A DNA stretch of 64,000 bases from Sinotaia quadrata. Taxonomy: Eukaryota > Mollusca > Gastropoda > Architaenioglossa > Viviparidae. The notes beneath the pieces are model-generated. The model did no database searches. It had not been told where the DNA came from and saw nothing but the letters and a program-made list of their open reading frames with translations. Positions 13,314-26,984 of this stretch are shown piece by piece. Both the position numbers and the translations under genes were made by a program. The stretch lies in the NCBI GenBank assembly GCA_028829895.1, contig CM054181.1:45748759-45812758 (forward strand), given 5' to 3'. Numbering within the stretch: position 1 is the stretch's first letter; every line of letters starts with the position of its first letter.

Positions 13314-14399
13314 TTTGGGTATACAATGGGAAGCATTGTTACTGGACCGGCAGAGGTGGTCGGAAGTTGTTACGAAAGTCATAATAGTATTAACTCTAAG
13401 TAACTGGCCAGATCAAAGGTGTGCCTAGCACACAGTTGTGATTTCAAGGGGAAATAAAGGTGATAGCGAATTTTACCATTTTTACCTTTACTTTTTTTAT
13501 TTTACTTCTTTTTTCAATTGTCTCTTGGGGTGAGCATTTGAGACTGGGTCCCTCCCTATTTGGGTTGTACATGGAGCAGTAAACCCAGGCTGGATAAGGT
13601 AAAAGAGTCTTTGTATTGTATGAATGGTTAGGTTTTATTAAGATGTTATATGTTACGTTTTATTTGAACATGTTAACATTTATTTCTTTCAGAGACCTTT
13701 GCCAAACTTAGTATTTATTAATAGAACAATTGACTGGACACTTAGACTCTGCAATTGCTTGTGTTTCAGGGTTTTTGTTTCTGGTTTTGGTTTTTTATTT
13801 TGGTTTCATCTTGATCTTTGATTTCAGAATCTGTCCCTGATGTGATGTCATGTCCTACTGAGAGTCTATCAGCGTCACTCCAGCACATCCAGATATGTTG
13901 TGATCACGAACGTGACTACAGTGTAGCTTGAACTTGCTCTGTGTGGCATTATGATGAAACTATTATATACTATATATTACGTATTTTTCTAAATCTTGTT
14001 AACCTTTCTTTTAAAATTCTTGTTATTAACTGTTCAATCTAGCGTATTTGTTAGTAAAAGTAATTTCTATCATTTGTTATCGTAGTCTGAAGTGATAATC
14101 TAATGATTAGGTCTTGTTCTCTGTTCGTCTATTTCATAATTGTCATACATCTATTCATTAACATCGATTCTTAGCTATAACTGAGTGGGGGCCATGAGCC
14201 AATTTGGCGGCGTACTAGTATATCGGCGTAACAGTTGCAGATATATATATATATATATATATATATCTATATAAAACCAGTGACCCATACTCTGCATCGG
14301 CACTTGTAGATGTCTTGTATCACAACTAATTACACATATTTGATATAATTCATTATTACAAGGTCACCCCAGAGTACAGCGGCGACACAGGGTGACATG
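13309..14399. other. Intergenic; (AT)n at 14241-14272
   Basis: No gene recognised. A short (AT)n microsatellite lies at 14241-14272. Confidence 0.5.
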
Positions 14400-14545
14400 C
14401 TAAAACTCCTATGCAGTTATATAATTTTGTTTAAACTCTTATGCAGGGCTACATGTTTAAACTCATGTGCAGGGTAATATGCTTAAACTCCTATGCTGGG
14501 TTACATGCTTAAAGTCCTATGCAGGGTTACATGTTTAAACTCATT
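14400..14545. repeat. 27-29-bp minisatellite, second locus of the 12.94-kb family
   Basis: About five units of the form TTAAACTCCTATGCAGGG followed by TTACATG. It shares the GCAGGG and TTAAACTC cores with 12936-12995. Confidence 0.85.
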
Positions 14546-15117
14546 TTAAATTATAAAATTCATAGTAGACAATACCTGGAAAGTACATGTAATTTTGCCT
14601 GTTTTTCCATTTCTACTGATTTCTACTACCGATTTTTTTACGAGTATTCGACACGTCACTGCCCGTTAGAAAACTCCAATCAACCATGATATTCATGAAT
14701 GAATCAATCATTCATCGTTGACCAGTAGCATCTACATTCAAGCTTCTGGATCACTTTCAGTTGCTAAGGTACAATCCACTCCATCACGTTGATCCTAGCT
14801 TCATCATGCTGGATGGCAGGCAGCTATTCCTGGTGTAAACTCGTCACCGTGAACTCACAGTACTGATTACTTTTCTTTCTCTATTATGGCGTGTGTGTTT
14901 TTTCATCTGTCGCTTTCTTGTTGTGAAGCTCTTATTTAAACATTTTTTTTGCTAAGTGTCTTCTTTATTTATTTAAATGGATAGAATCCATCCATCCGTC
15001 CATTAATCCATCCATTAATCCCTCCGTCCCTCCGTCTGTTTGTCGGTCCGTCCATCGTCTGTCTGCCTGTCTGTGTACTTTTCTAACTACCTAATACCTA
15101 ACTACCTACCTGTTTGT
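14546..15117. other. Intergenic; CCAT/CCGT-rich lead-in from 14985
   Basis: No gene recognised. Sequence from 14985 to 15117 is degenerate CCAT/CCGT/CTGT, probably decayed microsatellite. Confidence 0.5.
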
Positions 15118-15120
15118 CTG

Positions 15121-15195
<75 letters not shown>
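15118..15195. repeat. (CTAT)n(CTGT)n microsatellite
   Basis: Ten CTAT units, six CTGT units, then CTAT again. Confidence 0.95.
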
Positions 15196-17930
15196 TTCCT
15201 TTATTCATTTAATAATTAATTCGTTTTGGAGATTGTCTGTTAACTTCATTTTTCACTCTTTTTGTATTTCATTAATTTTTATGTATATATTTCCTAAGTA
15301 TTTTCTTACAGTTGTATTATTTACAAGAAAAATTCCTCGAGAAGATCTATATTTCTTAACATTTTTCTGTTGTTTGTATATTAAAACAATAACTTATTAA
15401 TATGAAAATATTGATATTTTGATCGAAAGTTTCTGGCTAGGTTTTGAAATGTAAGCATCTTTTCATTCCATTAAACTCAGCTTTTGGGTTAACCAAGACC
15501 CCTTCCCCATAAATATAAGTCAAACAGAGTCAAATACTAAAATCGTTTTCATGTTATTTTGTTTATGAACCAACTTTGCATAAAGCAGAGATCTTAATGC
15601 ATAAATATTGACTAACATCAACATCGGTGTCCATTTAACCTAGACCGGGATCTGAAGACAACTCAAGAACACACAGTCGTAGTGCACAAAGAAAGCCATC
15701 AACGGTTTACCCGTGAAGATCGTCAAGACAAACTGACTGAGATTTTTATCTAATTTTAAAACAATTCAACTAATTTTAATTAAACCTATTATAGAAAAAG
15801 AAGCCAAGAAAACAAAATCAAGGAACTAATACAAACTCTAAATTTAAATCACGATAATGCGAAACACCATTCCACAAGGAGAAAGTACCCACTATATCAT
15901 TGTTCACTAATGAAATGCAAATGGGATTTAACTGATTTATAAAGCAAGTTACAAAGACAAACAAACACACCATGTCCAGTCGACAGTCATCTCAAATATA
16001 TGCAAAACAATATCACTGAAAGAAAATCTACGTCAAAATTAAAAATTTGTATTAAAAAAAAATACATACAATAATCCAACAGTAAAAACGTTAGCAGCTG
16101 CAGATGATGGTCGTGTGCTCACACACGCGCACATAGACACCACTGTCGCACGCATGCACACATCAATGCACGCACAGACTTCGAATGCGGCTCTATTTGC
16201 AGTTTCCATCTACAAGACCTGGTTGTGTCAAAGGGTTGTCTACTTGTAATCGGTCGAAACTGGTTATTGAAACGCTTGCGACAATGAGGAGCAAAGGAAA
16301 CTAACAACCATTTACTTTCGTATTTTCCCGTCTTTTCTCAGTCATTAAGCCGAACTGCAGTTTCCATTTCAGGTCGCTCGCGAGAGTCACGTGTGCTTCT
16401 GTGTGTGGATGAGTGGAAAGTGCTAAACACTCTTTGCATGCAAAGAGAAAGAAACAATTCCTTGTGGACATTATGGAAAGATTATAAAACAAACCAGTCG
16501 ATCTGGACCAAGATGAAAATTGTTTGGCGGGTTTCCATCACAAGTGTTGTTTAGGATACTATTTGACATTGCCGGCACTAACAATCCTTCTTCTTTGCAA
16601 ATACCCAGACCCAATCATTGGTTATGCTTTAAATAACCTGTTCACGGTGATTCTCAGATATAGGATACAAAGATTTCAAAAAATCAAAACTGAAAAAGAG
16701 ATTCAAGTGAATACCAAGAAGACACTGAACAACATGCAAATACTTAAACTATGTTTAAGATATATGATGTTACGATCAAAACGGAACTTTCTTTCGAGCC
16801 AGTAGGCTTTGAAGGCTGAGTACCTATTCAAGCTCCTTTCAAAGCACTCACTAACCTGATGAATAAGGACATTCATCGAAGGTTGCTTGTTGAAGGTCAT
16901 TCGGTTCAGCGAACATTGTGCAAGTATATTGTTTCTATAAAATCTCCAGCGATATACGATCTGACAGTTTTTTCACACCTGAATAAGCAATGGCTGCAAG
17001 TATATATCCTGCAGGTAAGACAAAGAGACATTTTGAATTAATTAGATTTTGTTTTAGCAACGAGTGTATGGCGTGTGAGAGGGTACATTTTATTGCTGAA
17101 AATTGTGTGTAAATCTGCATTATTATGATGTATTCATTTAAAGAAAGAAGTCTTGGTGCTTAATTTTAATTATGCCCAAACTTCTCAGCAAGTCACATTG
17201 GCAGATTAGAAAATCAAATCACTTAAAGATTAAAACAAAGAATCACATACAAACATGCATCCACACACAGTCTCTCTTTCAAACACACATACATACTTTC
17301 ATAGACACGCACACATACACTAATAAATGCATAACACATAAAATCACATTCACAAACTCAAGCACGGCAAACAATTATGGTGTACTTAACAAGGGATAGA
17401 CACAATTATGGTAATTTACAGACTGCAGACCTAATGTCACTAGTGCTCATGTCATTTTGTCTTCAATGCTGATAAAATAATGAAGAAATATTTTGTATTA
17501 ACAGTTCCATTCAAAGTGTACGAATACCAGAAACTGAATAAAATCGTTCTGAACTGTAATGGTTACGCACTAACAATCCTTTGCAAAAGGTGTGCAAAAC
17601 ATTGCAATTGTTATTGCACTGTCGTGAATTGTAGACATTCCTTACAAATATTTGTGACTGAATCCTAGCAATTGCTAAACTCACTGTACAAAATATAAGT
17701 GAACATTGAACATTTTAGAAAACATAATGATTCACCACCAACAGTCCATAAAAATATTGTTTAAATTATTAGCAACTGAATTATAATAATGCCTGTAAAG
17801 TACATAAAGTGGTAATGACTGAACAACTTTAGACCATTCAACATTAAAAAAATCATACAGACTGAAGAACGATAGATTATTGTACAATATCACTTCAAAT
17901 AAACTTCCAGAGTCTCCAGAATGCTTGTAC
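15196..17930. other. Intergenic, no supported gene
   Basis: Several 60-93-codon frames occur (16119-17120). None shows a domain, repeat-free coding bias or flanking splice signals that I can defend. A CACA-rich tract lies at 17230-17340. Confidence 0.5.
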
Positions 17931-18100
17931 AGAATCATTACGGTTAAATTGCCGATAGTAAGAGATATTTGGCTACATAGGGACTGAACTCTCAAAGCTG
18001 TTGAAATCATTGCACACAATCATTACGGTTGAATGGCCAACAGATATTTGACTACACAGGGATTGCACTCTAATAGCTGTTGAAATCATTGCACAAATTG
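17931..18100. repeat. 85-bp tandem duplication
   Basis: AATCATTACGGTT starts at 17933 and 18018. Both copies end in GCTGTTGAAATCATTGCA. Confidence 0.88.
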
Positions 18101-18239
18101 TAGCGTTTGAATCGTTTGTGATTATATTGTAATATAACTTAGTGATTTTGAATACCATTAATCCTTTCAAACTTTGCGCCAACCATTTTTACTTTAATGT
18201 CATTTGTCACTTAGAACTTAGCATAAACCATTGTTCTGA

Positions 18240-18550
18240 ACACCACCTGTCAGCTCTTTGCAAACAGTATTTACTGAACACCATTAGACACTTCAAACTA
18301 TGCGCATCCCTGTTTACTTAACACCATTAGTGTTTTAAAACTATACAAAAATAGGTACTGAATTATTATCCCATCAAACTGCGCCAGCTATGTTTACTTA
18401 ACACCATTAGTCTTTTAAAACTATACAAAAATAGGTACTGAATTATTAGCCCTTCAAACTGCGCCAGCTATGTTTACTTAACACCATTAGTCTTTTAAAA
18501 CTATACAAAAATAGGTACTGAATTATTATCCCATCAAACTGCGCCAGCTA
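18240..18550. repeat. 80-bp tandem repeat, about 3 copies plus degenerate flanks
   Basis: CTATGTTTACTTAACACCAT recurs at 18388 and 18468, with an earlier, more diverged copy near 18309. The copies share ACTATACAAAAATAGG. Confidence 0.92.
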
Positions 18551-18869
18551 GAACTCTGCATAAACCATTTGTTTTGAACACTTATGACAATTAGTACTCT
18601 GTGCCATCAGCATGGCCGAATACAATTCTCCCTTAACAGACTTTCACATTCTGCAAGGGCCGAATGATTGAGAGACGAATTGTGTGCGCCGCGTTCATGA
18701 CACATAAGTACCGCAAGAGTTCAGAGTTCAAGGGAACGGTTTTTGGAGAGTAAAAGGCAATTAAGAAATTGCAGGGATCGTTCTAGTGTTCTACTGACCT
18801 ACAATCAGTACAAAGACGAAAATGCCTTTCGAGGGAATGACATGCAAGACAAGAAAGATTATTTGTAAT
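18551..18869. other. Unique sequence between two arrays
   Basis: Contains CpG-bearing stretches near 18640-18730 but no exon that I can support. Confidence 0.4.
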
Positions 18870-19540
18870 TTGGAGGCAGAATTACATGCAACAATAATAT
18901 ATGTTTTGTTTGATGGCAGAATTATATACAACAATGATATGTGATTAGCTTGAAGGCAGATTTATATACAACAATGTTATCTGTTTAGGTTGAAGGCAGA
19001 ATTTCATACAACAATGGCATATATTTAGTTTGAAGCCAGAATAACATGCAACAATAGTATCTTCTTAATTTGAAGGCAGAATCACATGATAGTATTTTTA
19101 ATTTTAGGGCAGAATAACACACAACAATGCTATCTGTATGTTTGAAGGCAGCATTAGATGCAACAATGATATATTCTGAATTTGAATGCAGAATTACACG
19201 TAACAAGGACATCGTGTTGCTCAGAAGGCAGAATTATATGCAAGGAAGATATCTTTTTAATTAGAAGACATAATCATATGCAACAAAGATATCATTATAA
19301 CTTGAAGTTAGAATTAAATGCAAGACAGATTAGTTTATAGTTTGCATGAAAAATTATATTGCAAAAAAAAACTGTATTTTTAGCTGAAGGCAGAATTACA
19401 AGCAACAGAGATATCGTTAAAATTTGAATGCAGAATTACACGCAAGAAAGATATCTTTTAATTTGAATGCAGAATTGCCTGCAGCTAAAATATATTTTTA
19501 AGTTGAAGGCAGAATTACATGCAACAAGGATACCCTTTCT
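18870..19540. repeat. Degenerate 50-60-bp tandem repeat, about 12 copies
   Basis: The motif TTGAAGGCAGAATTACATGC, then AACAA-GATAT, recurs with substitutions and length changes throughout. It is older and much more diverged than the 53-bp satellite. Confidence 0.85.
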
Positions 19541-21499
19541 ATTTTATTAGACAATTTTTAAAACATTGTCACTGAACTACTTTTGTACTTTTAAAAATAT
19601 ATTTTTGTCAACGTTTTCTAAAGTCTTTTGCATTGTTGCCAGGAGAAAACCTTTCAGAGGTTACAAATAATAGCATAAATGAAAAATGTTAGTGAGATTA
19701 CAAATAATGACATAACTGAAAAAAATATTTTTATGTTACAAATAATGACATAACTGAAAAATGTTTCTATAAAACGATCTCAACTGTGTTATAATTTATT
19801 TGTTAAAGTATGTAAGTTTGACAATACTCCCTTTAACATTTAACGACACAAGATAGACACCATTGATGGTTGGGTGGGCCCAAATTTATTCTGTCATGCA
19901 AAGGAACGTTTTATTTGGCCGTGCATGTGAGTGTGCAAATATGTTTGCAATGAGTACTGGACGAACAGATGAATGAAACGAAAAAATACAAACTCTTTTG
20001 CCCCTCTCTATATCTGTGAATAACAAGATTTTAGAAAGTGTGAATTAGGTTTTATTAACCTAATGGGGCATCTCTCTCATACAGTGGTTAAATCAATCAC
20101 ACATCTTTCCAATGTCATACATTCTAGGGAAGGGGGAGATGCAAATGATGAATTTTCAAAAAAAGTGAAAATAAAATTAAATGCAAAATCTCTATGCGGT
20201 AAATTGCACTGCTAACATGAAACAATTCATACACAAAAATGTGGATTTACCACTGTATTCTAGTTTGTATTACATATACAATGATATATGTCCCTGTAAG
20301 AATATGATTAAATGTTCTTATTTTTAAATCATCTACTGACAGTGGTAAGAATAAATGTTCTTATTCGTAAAAATCTTCTACAATGTTCTATATGTGCTTT
20401 TGCCTTTATAACTACTCACTTATACTGTAAATGTTCAAGTGGAATAATGTAAGTTGTAACATCGCTCACAATGATGGTTTGAAGAAGGATGATGCAAATC
20501 CTAGCATAGCTCATAATGATGATTTTTGCTCCAATTATTTTCTTTAGATCTCCCATGTAAGGTCTGGATCTGGCAGTTTGGGGCTGGTGCCAACAATGAA
20601 TACTTTCACTGATATCTCTAGTCTCTGTGTAGACCTAGACCTCATTGACGTTTAGAGTTATCACGTATTTTTGAGGAATGAAAGTGTCCTCATGTCTGTG
20701 AATGTGGCACTTCTGGGCTTTTCTGGTCCCAGAATTACCCTCTCCTTCACATGCAGAATAGAACTTTCAGGACAAAGCTCAGACAGAGAGACTGAATGAC
20801 TCATCTGTCTTTAACTGTTTTCATATAATGTGGCACACATAAGCTGTCTTGAAGCATTGAACTTTTCACTTCACCATAATGTATTTATGAACACGTTGCC
20901 TCGATGCTCCTGATACTTGGCAGTCAATGGATGAAAAAACTGGTGGAAAGAGATATTCCCAACTTTCTTAGCAAACACGATGTAATTTCCATTATACAAA
21001 GTTTCACCACAAAATATTGCTCTTGTGAAGCTACTGTCTTCATTTCATGTAAAAATCCTGTTCTCATGAAAATTATATTCTTTTGGTCTTCTTTTTATCC
21101 TTTCATTTGGATTCTAGAAGATTCGCACCTTGTGAATGTGATCTTCTCTCACTGGTGCATGTGAATATAATTGCACATATTTTACTACTCAGGCAAATTC
21201 TAATGCGCACTGGCTAACTTTTTCTTTTGGCTCGTAAACAAATATACATACATGCACACGCATTCACTCAATGTATAAAATCCTCCTTAAATGTATATAT
21301 ATATTTATGCATAAAATGATAAACATATACTATGTCTACATACATCTGTCTTAAACTAAATGAAATTTAATGAACAAAATAAACATATAACATTTATATG
21401 TGCGTTAGCGCATATGTAGTTATTCCCCTTAGTCTGTGCTTGGCTTGCGTGATCCATGAAATAAAAAATAATTTTTGCTCCATGCTTTTCTCGCGACAA
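19541..21499. other. Intergenic; small 36-bp repeat at 19660-19765
   Basis: GTTACAAATAATGACATAAC occurs three times near 19660-19765. The remaining sequence has no recognised gene; the 86-codon + frame at 20904-21164 has no domain. Confidence 0.5.
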
Positions 21500-22003
21500 T
21501 TAGAAACATTGTCAGGTGTTTAGCATACGTATAAGTCTCTTAGATAACAATTTGTAGAAATAATAGTCTACTCACATAATACATCTCTACTTAAACATAG
21601 TATACATATCATTAGCAAAAATGCACGAAATATTTCTAAGTTCATTCTCACTCAATCAGTCAATTAATTTTACCTTTAAGCTAACGGCTGCCTTTCATGA
21701 CTGGACTTCTTGCCACATCAAATTCAAGTGATTAGACAATAGAATTCTTTACAGAATGTAAACTTTTGATCTCAGACCATTGGCTGGTCCATACATCTTA
21801 GTTGGATAATAAAAACTAATCATCCAGTTGGAACAGGTTTGAATTATACCAGCAATTTCTAGTATATTCTCAACTCGTGTTGTTTACTCCAACTCTGACA
21901 CTTACAAAAATACTATCATAAGGAGTGCCCTAGACCGGGTCACTTCGACAATTTAACAATTTATATAACAATTAAGTTTAGAAATAGGGATAGGCAAATT
22001 TAC
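21500..22003 (-). mobile_element. Inverted arm of the long-inverted-repeat element family, locus 2
   Basis: Reverse complement matches 23337-23840 over about 480 bp. Landmarks are AATTGTTAAATTGTCGAAGT, the TTTTTGTAAGTGTCAGAGTT-like block, TTTTTATTATC, GATCAAAAGTTTAC, TCTAATCACTTGAATTTG and ACTATTATTTCTACAAATTG. It ends with CAAATTTACTC, the same end as at 6205. Locus 2 is therefore an inverted pair separated by about 1.3 kb. Confidence 0.75.
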
Positions 22004-22012
22004 TCAAAGACA

Positions 22013-22031
22013 TTATCTATCTATCTATCTA

Positions 22032-22118
<87 letters not shown>

Positions 22119-22206
22119 CATCCATCCATCCATCCATCTATCTATCTATCTATCTATTTGTCCGTCAGTCCATCAGTCCATCTATCTAACTATCCATCCG
22201 TCCGTC
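22013..22206. repeat. (CTAT)n/(CCAT)n microsatellite
   Basis: About 27 CTAT units, five CCAT units, more CTAT, then degenerate CCGT/CCAT. It lies directly beside the end of the 21500-22003 repeat arm. Confidence 0.97.
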
Positions 22207-23336
22207 CTTCCGTCTTTCTATCTATCTGTCTACCCACCCATCATCCATTCGTCCGTATGCCTGTCTATCTATTCGTCGATGCAACCATTCATTTATCCGC
22301 ATATTTATTCATGCATCCTATATTACGCCGTAGACATTCATTAATTATTCCCAAGGGCTGCATCAAACGACCTGTGGTGACCTAGACTGTCTTCAATATC
22401 AGTGAAAGGATGCAATTTTCCAGTCAAATAAATGGAATATTACACGAAAATATTTGCTTTTAGTTTGTGGGGTTGTTGTGTTGTTATCCCCCTTTTCCCT
22501 TCCATGTTTCTCTTTGATGAACGACTACATAGACAATTTTTAAAGAACGTTGTTTTTCCCACGGATGGTGAGGAGAATGATAGAAGAGGGGGTGGGGCAA
22601 TGTGAGCAGCGATGCATTCCAAAGTCCTAAATTGGTTCATTCAAGGTCTCGTCGGTGTCGTGTTTGGGGAACGTCGGGAGCAACACGTGCAGACATTTCA
22701 GCCATGGCTAGCGATATACATAATTCACTGATGTATGTCTTGACAGCTTTACGGAGACAGACACCGCCCGGCACGCGTATTAGTGTTTGACTTTCTAGCA
22801 CGACTAAGGAGTGAATCTCAAAGGCTTTGTCTCTCAATGACTACCGCACCTTCCAGCAAAACCTCACCTTCTCTCCGCCCCTCCCGTCTATTGCGCATGT
22901 ATCTATCAATAATCCTCCTAATTTTCTGTCTTTCTTTTACGTATTAATTTGAAATATTGTTTCTCAACTACACACAATGACTCCTACTTAACATACACGA
23001 ACACACCCACCCACCTACACACACACACACACCACACACAATGCAGATCTTATTTAGTGTGCCGCTACGAAATATCCCACTTTCATAATACCATGAGTAG
23101 ATCATATTCATTGCTGTAATTCTTTTAATTTGTTCACTTGATCATTCGATTTTAACAAAGAAATGTTTTGGGTAATGTTTCGATTAATTTTAGAAAGTTA
23201 TCAAATCGTGTTTTGAGTATTGCTTTATGGATATGTTTTGGGTAATGTTTTATTTACTATAGACAATTATCAATAATATTTTGGATATCGTTTCGCTTCA
23301 TTTTAGAAAGTCATAAATCGGGGTTTTCTGTATGTA
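22207..23336. other. Spacer between the two inverted arms
   Basis: Contains a comparatively CpG-rich stretch at 22580-22860 with overlapping frames on both strands (22602-22790 + and 22637-22837 -), neither recognisable. A (CA)n tract lies at about 23018-23040. Confidence 0.45.
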
Positions 23337-24996
23337 GAGTAAATTTGTCTATCGCTATTTTTAGACTCTATTGTTATAAATTGTTAAATTGTCGAAGTGA
23401 GCCGACCATGGGCAATCCTTATGATAATATTTTTGTAAGTATCAGAGTTGAAAGTAAACAACTCGAGTAGAGAATATGCTAGAAATTGCTCAATGTAAAC
23501 CAATTTCAACTGGATGAGTAGTTTTTATTATCAAATGGCTATGGTTTATGGGAACAAGACCAGCCAATGGGCTGAGATCAAAAGTTTACCTGCCGAAAGA
23601 ATTCTATTTTCTAATCACTTGAATTTGGTGTGGCAAGAAGTTTGGTCATGAAATGCAGCTGTTAGTTTAACAGACTGGTAAGCTTAACTGACTGATTGAG
23701 AGAGAATTGACTTTCATGCGTTTTTGTTATTGATGTGTTATAATTACGTTATAATGTAGAGATATGTGAGTACACTATTATTTCTACAAATTGTGAATTC
23801 TGATGCTTATATGTAGTATTCTAATCACCTGACATTATTTCTAATGAATGTTCATAAACTATTATGCTGTATTTATTAAGCTGCTTGCATGTATTGGGCT
23901 AATAAATACTGTTGCAGGAAACTGTAAGTTGAGAGTTGAATGTAAGAAAGAATGGAGTTACAAATTAATAAACTGGAAACTTAGCATTTGTTCCTGATTA
24001 TATTTTACAGGGGAAAAGCAGTATTCTTTTTGTTATATCTGAATCTTCCAGTTTACTGATTATAAACCACTATGTCCATGGTAGACACGAGAAGTACCTA
24101 CTGCAGTGTGTAAATGTAAGGAATATACTGCACTTCATTGATGTATGGTGGCAATAAATGTAAGGAATATACTGCACTTCATTGATGTATGGTGGCAAAG
24201 TATACTGATTACATTATGGAATTTCTGGTATTAGGAAGTTGCTGGAAATTGCTACAATTGTTGTTCTGCTTGAGGGAGCTAATACTGCAAAGGAGAGCCC
24301 ATGTTAGCCTCGAGAGAATTGCAGTGAATCAGTGTTCTACAACGTGAAAGGAAATCATGCTGAATTGACAGTAGTAATGTAAAAAATAAACTTGTCACCT
24401 TGTTACAAGAAAAGCAACTAAACCATTTATGTACAAACTATTATAGCTTACTTCTAATAACTTCATTTCTGTTCTCTGATAAGAACTGACCTGTGATTTG
24501 ATTTGACATTAATCCATTGAATTGTGTTTTATGATATGTATAAGTATTAAATTTATTTGAACATGGTTTCGTGGAAATATTGATGTCAAGTATCTTTTTC
24601 ATTGTATTTGTTATGTGCATATTTGATCGTTGACTTAATTGTTGACTGATTTATTGTTAAATTTATTGACCTTCTTACACATAATGATAAACTTATGTTG
24701 GAGAAGAAAGTGGGTGGATAGGGACTCGCTAAATATAGATTAAAAGATGAATTTTTCTTTTTCTTTAGCAAGACGTTTTCCATCTACGGAAATATTGTGT
24801 GACGGTAAATGTTAGTCTTTAATGTTGTGTAAGAGATAAAACGTTTACAGCGCCCGCATATCGGCCAATTGAGAGTGTCGAGTGGTGTCTTCTGGAGAAT
24901 TATTAATAACATAAATTAAGATTCCCATCACTTAGTTATGAATGATTAATTAATTAATAATAGTAACAACCATTAACTAGGTGGCGTTGGCGTAAC
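23337..24996 (+). mobile_element. Long-inverted-repeat element, copy 2 (interior and right end)
   Basis: Collinear with 4230-5852 of copy 1: shared GGTGTGGCAAGAAGT, TTAACTGACTGATTGAGAGA, GTTGCAGGAAACTGTAA, TTGTTCTGCTTGAGGGAGCT, GGAGAAGAAAGTGG and TGGAGAATTATTAATAAC blocks. It ends at ACTAGGTGGCGTTGGCGTAACA. Its own left inverted repeat is absent; instead it starts with the GAGTAAATTTG end shared with the inverted arm at 21500-22003. A 47-bp tandem duplication (AAATGTAAGGAATATACTGC at about 24114 and 24160) is specific to this copy. Confidence 0.7.
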
Positions 24997-26454
24997 AGGG
25001 TAATATTTCGTTTACTATAGACAGTTAGCAAATCATGATTGGAGTAAATTTTTGTTTAATATAGAAAGCTGCATGAATCCTCGATTTGTGGTTCGTTGTA
25101 TTGCATGGAGAATTTTAACAGCTACATTTGTATGCATTTACGACTGTATTGACCTTTAAATACGAGTGACCACAGATGTCTTGTCCAGAATTTCAGACAA
25201 ATAAAATCTGGAGACAACAATTTTCTAAACGCCAAAATCATCTGCTTGTAAGCATGTTTATTTTCGAGTCTCCTGTAATAAGCAGTAATTAGGTTTTCGG
25301 GTTATAAGAAACACGTGTGCCAATCCGCAGAATGTGGTACCTGATGCAGCATGGTGAACTTGGGTGGGTAGATAACTGGACAGGACATTTTGTGGAACAG
25401 TAATAAAATTGCATATGCGAAATAACACCTTATGCGTTATGTAAATCCAATCTCAATAAGTAATTAAAAAAAATATCGCAACGAATTACTTTATAATATG
25501 TATACAATCAGTGTCACTAATACTATTGTCAGTTTTAAAGTCTTTCATGTTTATGTGGGACAGTACAGAAGCTAATAAAAAAAAAACTGAATATCATTTA
25601 CTGAGTTGTTTTTTTTTACCTTCCAACACGTCGACTCTACCAAAACGCTTGCTGTGACGCCGAGAGGCAAATGAATTCTGTCTTGTAAGTAATAAACACT
25701 TCCTATAGTTCACTCTTCATATGGCTCTCGCCTCTCTTCTTGATATTTGACTTTTATCTCATCTCGACACCAGCGCATTCTGAGGCTCACCACCACCACC
25801 ACCACCACATGCACACACAAGAAAAAAAGCAATAACATTGCAGAGCATTCCTACTGAATATAATAAGTACGAATGAATTAAAGCAATTTTACAAATTCCA
25901 TCTAATTCAAGCTTTCCACTGTTTTGTACTGTTCAGCGCAACAGGAAACGATATATATTTTCTTCGCCTAGAACAGCTTCCGTAATGGTCATTTTCCAAA
26001 GAGAGCATTTTCGCAAATGGCTTGTGAAAGGACACACATGAGTAGTCCACTTGTGGCAGAGTCTTCTATGAACGCCTTTCTATTTATTTATTTATTATTA
26101 AAGACGGAATTTCCGCATAAACTTTTGTAATTGCACGAACAACTCCGATATCGAGTTACATTTCAGCTTAATATATATTTTCAAATGGCTATCATTTCTG
26201 CAGTTACTAATGAAGCTTAAATTGTTAATAGCTTCATTGAATGCATCAAAAAAAAAAAAACTCAAACCAAACATACTTGCATTAAACTGCTCGCAAAAAT
26301 TAGAATAATGTTTTCCAGATGAGCAAGGTTACAAATTAGCATCATAATCGTCATTACATTATCACTACTTAAAAAGTTAATGCAAGATTAAAGGTATAAA
26401 AATAAATATGTTGTATGTATAACCCATTAAATTGAGCTTTAGAGGCTTTTACTA
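24997..26454. other. Intergenic, nothing recognised
   Basis: AT-rich with a CACCAC run at 25788-25806 and short A/T homopolymers. No supported exon. Confidence 0.5.
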
Positions 26455-26984
26455 TACACTTAAGTAGAGTATTCTTATTATTTATATACACTTAAGTAGA
26501 GTATTCTTACGCCGTTAGAGTTTCTGTTGCTCGCTTTTGGTCGTGATGTGTTAGTCTGTTGATCTTCTTTCTTGTCTGCGATATCATCAATCTACTAACT
26601 TCTCTCTTGGTCGTGATGTTATCAGACTGTTGACTTCTCTCTAAGTCGTGATGTTATCAGACTGTTGACTTTTCTCTAAGTCGTGATGTTATCGGACTGT
26701 TGACTTTTCTCTAAGTCGTGATGTTATCCGTCTGTTGACTTCTCTCTTGGTCGTGATGTTATCGGACTGTTGACTTTTCTCTAAGTCGTGATGTTATCGG
26801 ACTGTTGACTTCTCTCTTGGTCGTGATGTTATCGGACTGTTGACTTTTCTCTAAGTCGTGATGTTATCGGACTGTTGACTTCTCTCTTGGTCGTGATGTT
26901 ATCGGACTGTTGACTTTTCTCTAAGTCGTGATGTTATCGGACTGTTGACTTCTCTCTTGGTCGTGATGTTATCGGACTGTTGAA
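26455..26984. repeat. 35-bp minisatellite with 70-bp dimer structure
   Basis: After a small duplication at 26455-26515, units of 35 bp start TCGTGATGTTATC at 26611, 26646, 26681 and so on to about 26984, with degenerate copies from 26535. Two unit types, ending TCTCTCTTGG and TTCTCTAAG, alternate in the second half, giving a 70-bp higher-order period. Confidence 0.93.

Noticed and set aside
16119..17120. Cluster of 60-93-codon frames on both strands
   Set aside because: Chance-like composition, no domain or splice signals.
22602..22837. Overlapping 62- and 66-codon frames in a GC-richer patch
   Set aside because: Open on both strands at once with no homology that I recognise; more likely composition than coding.
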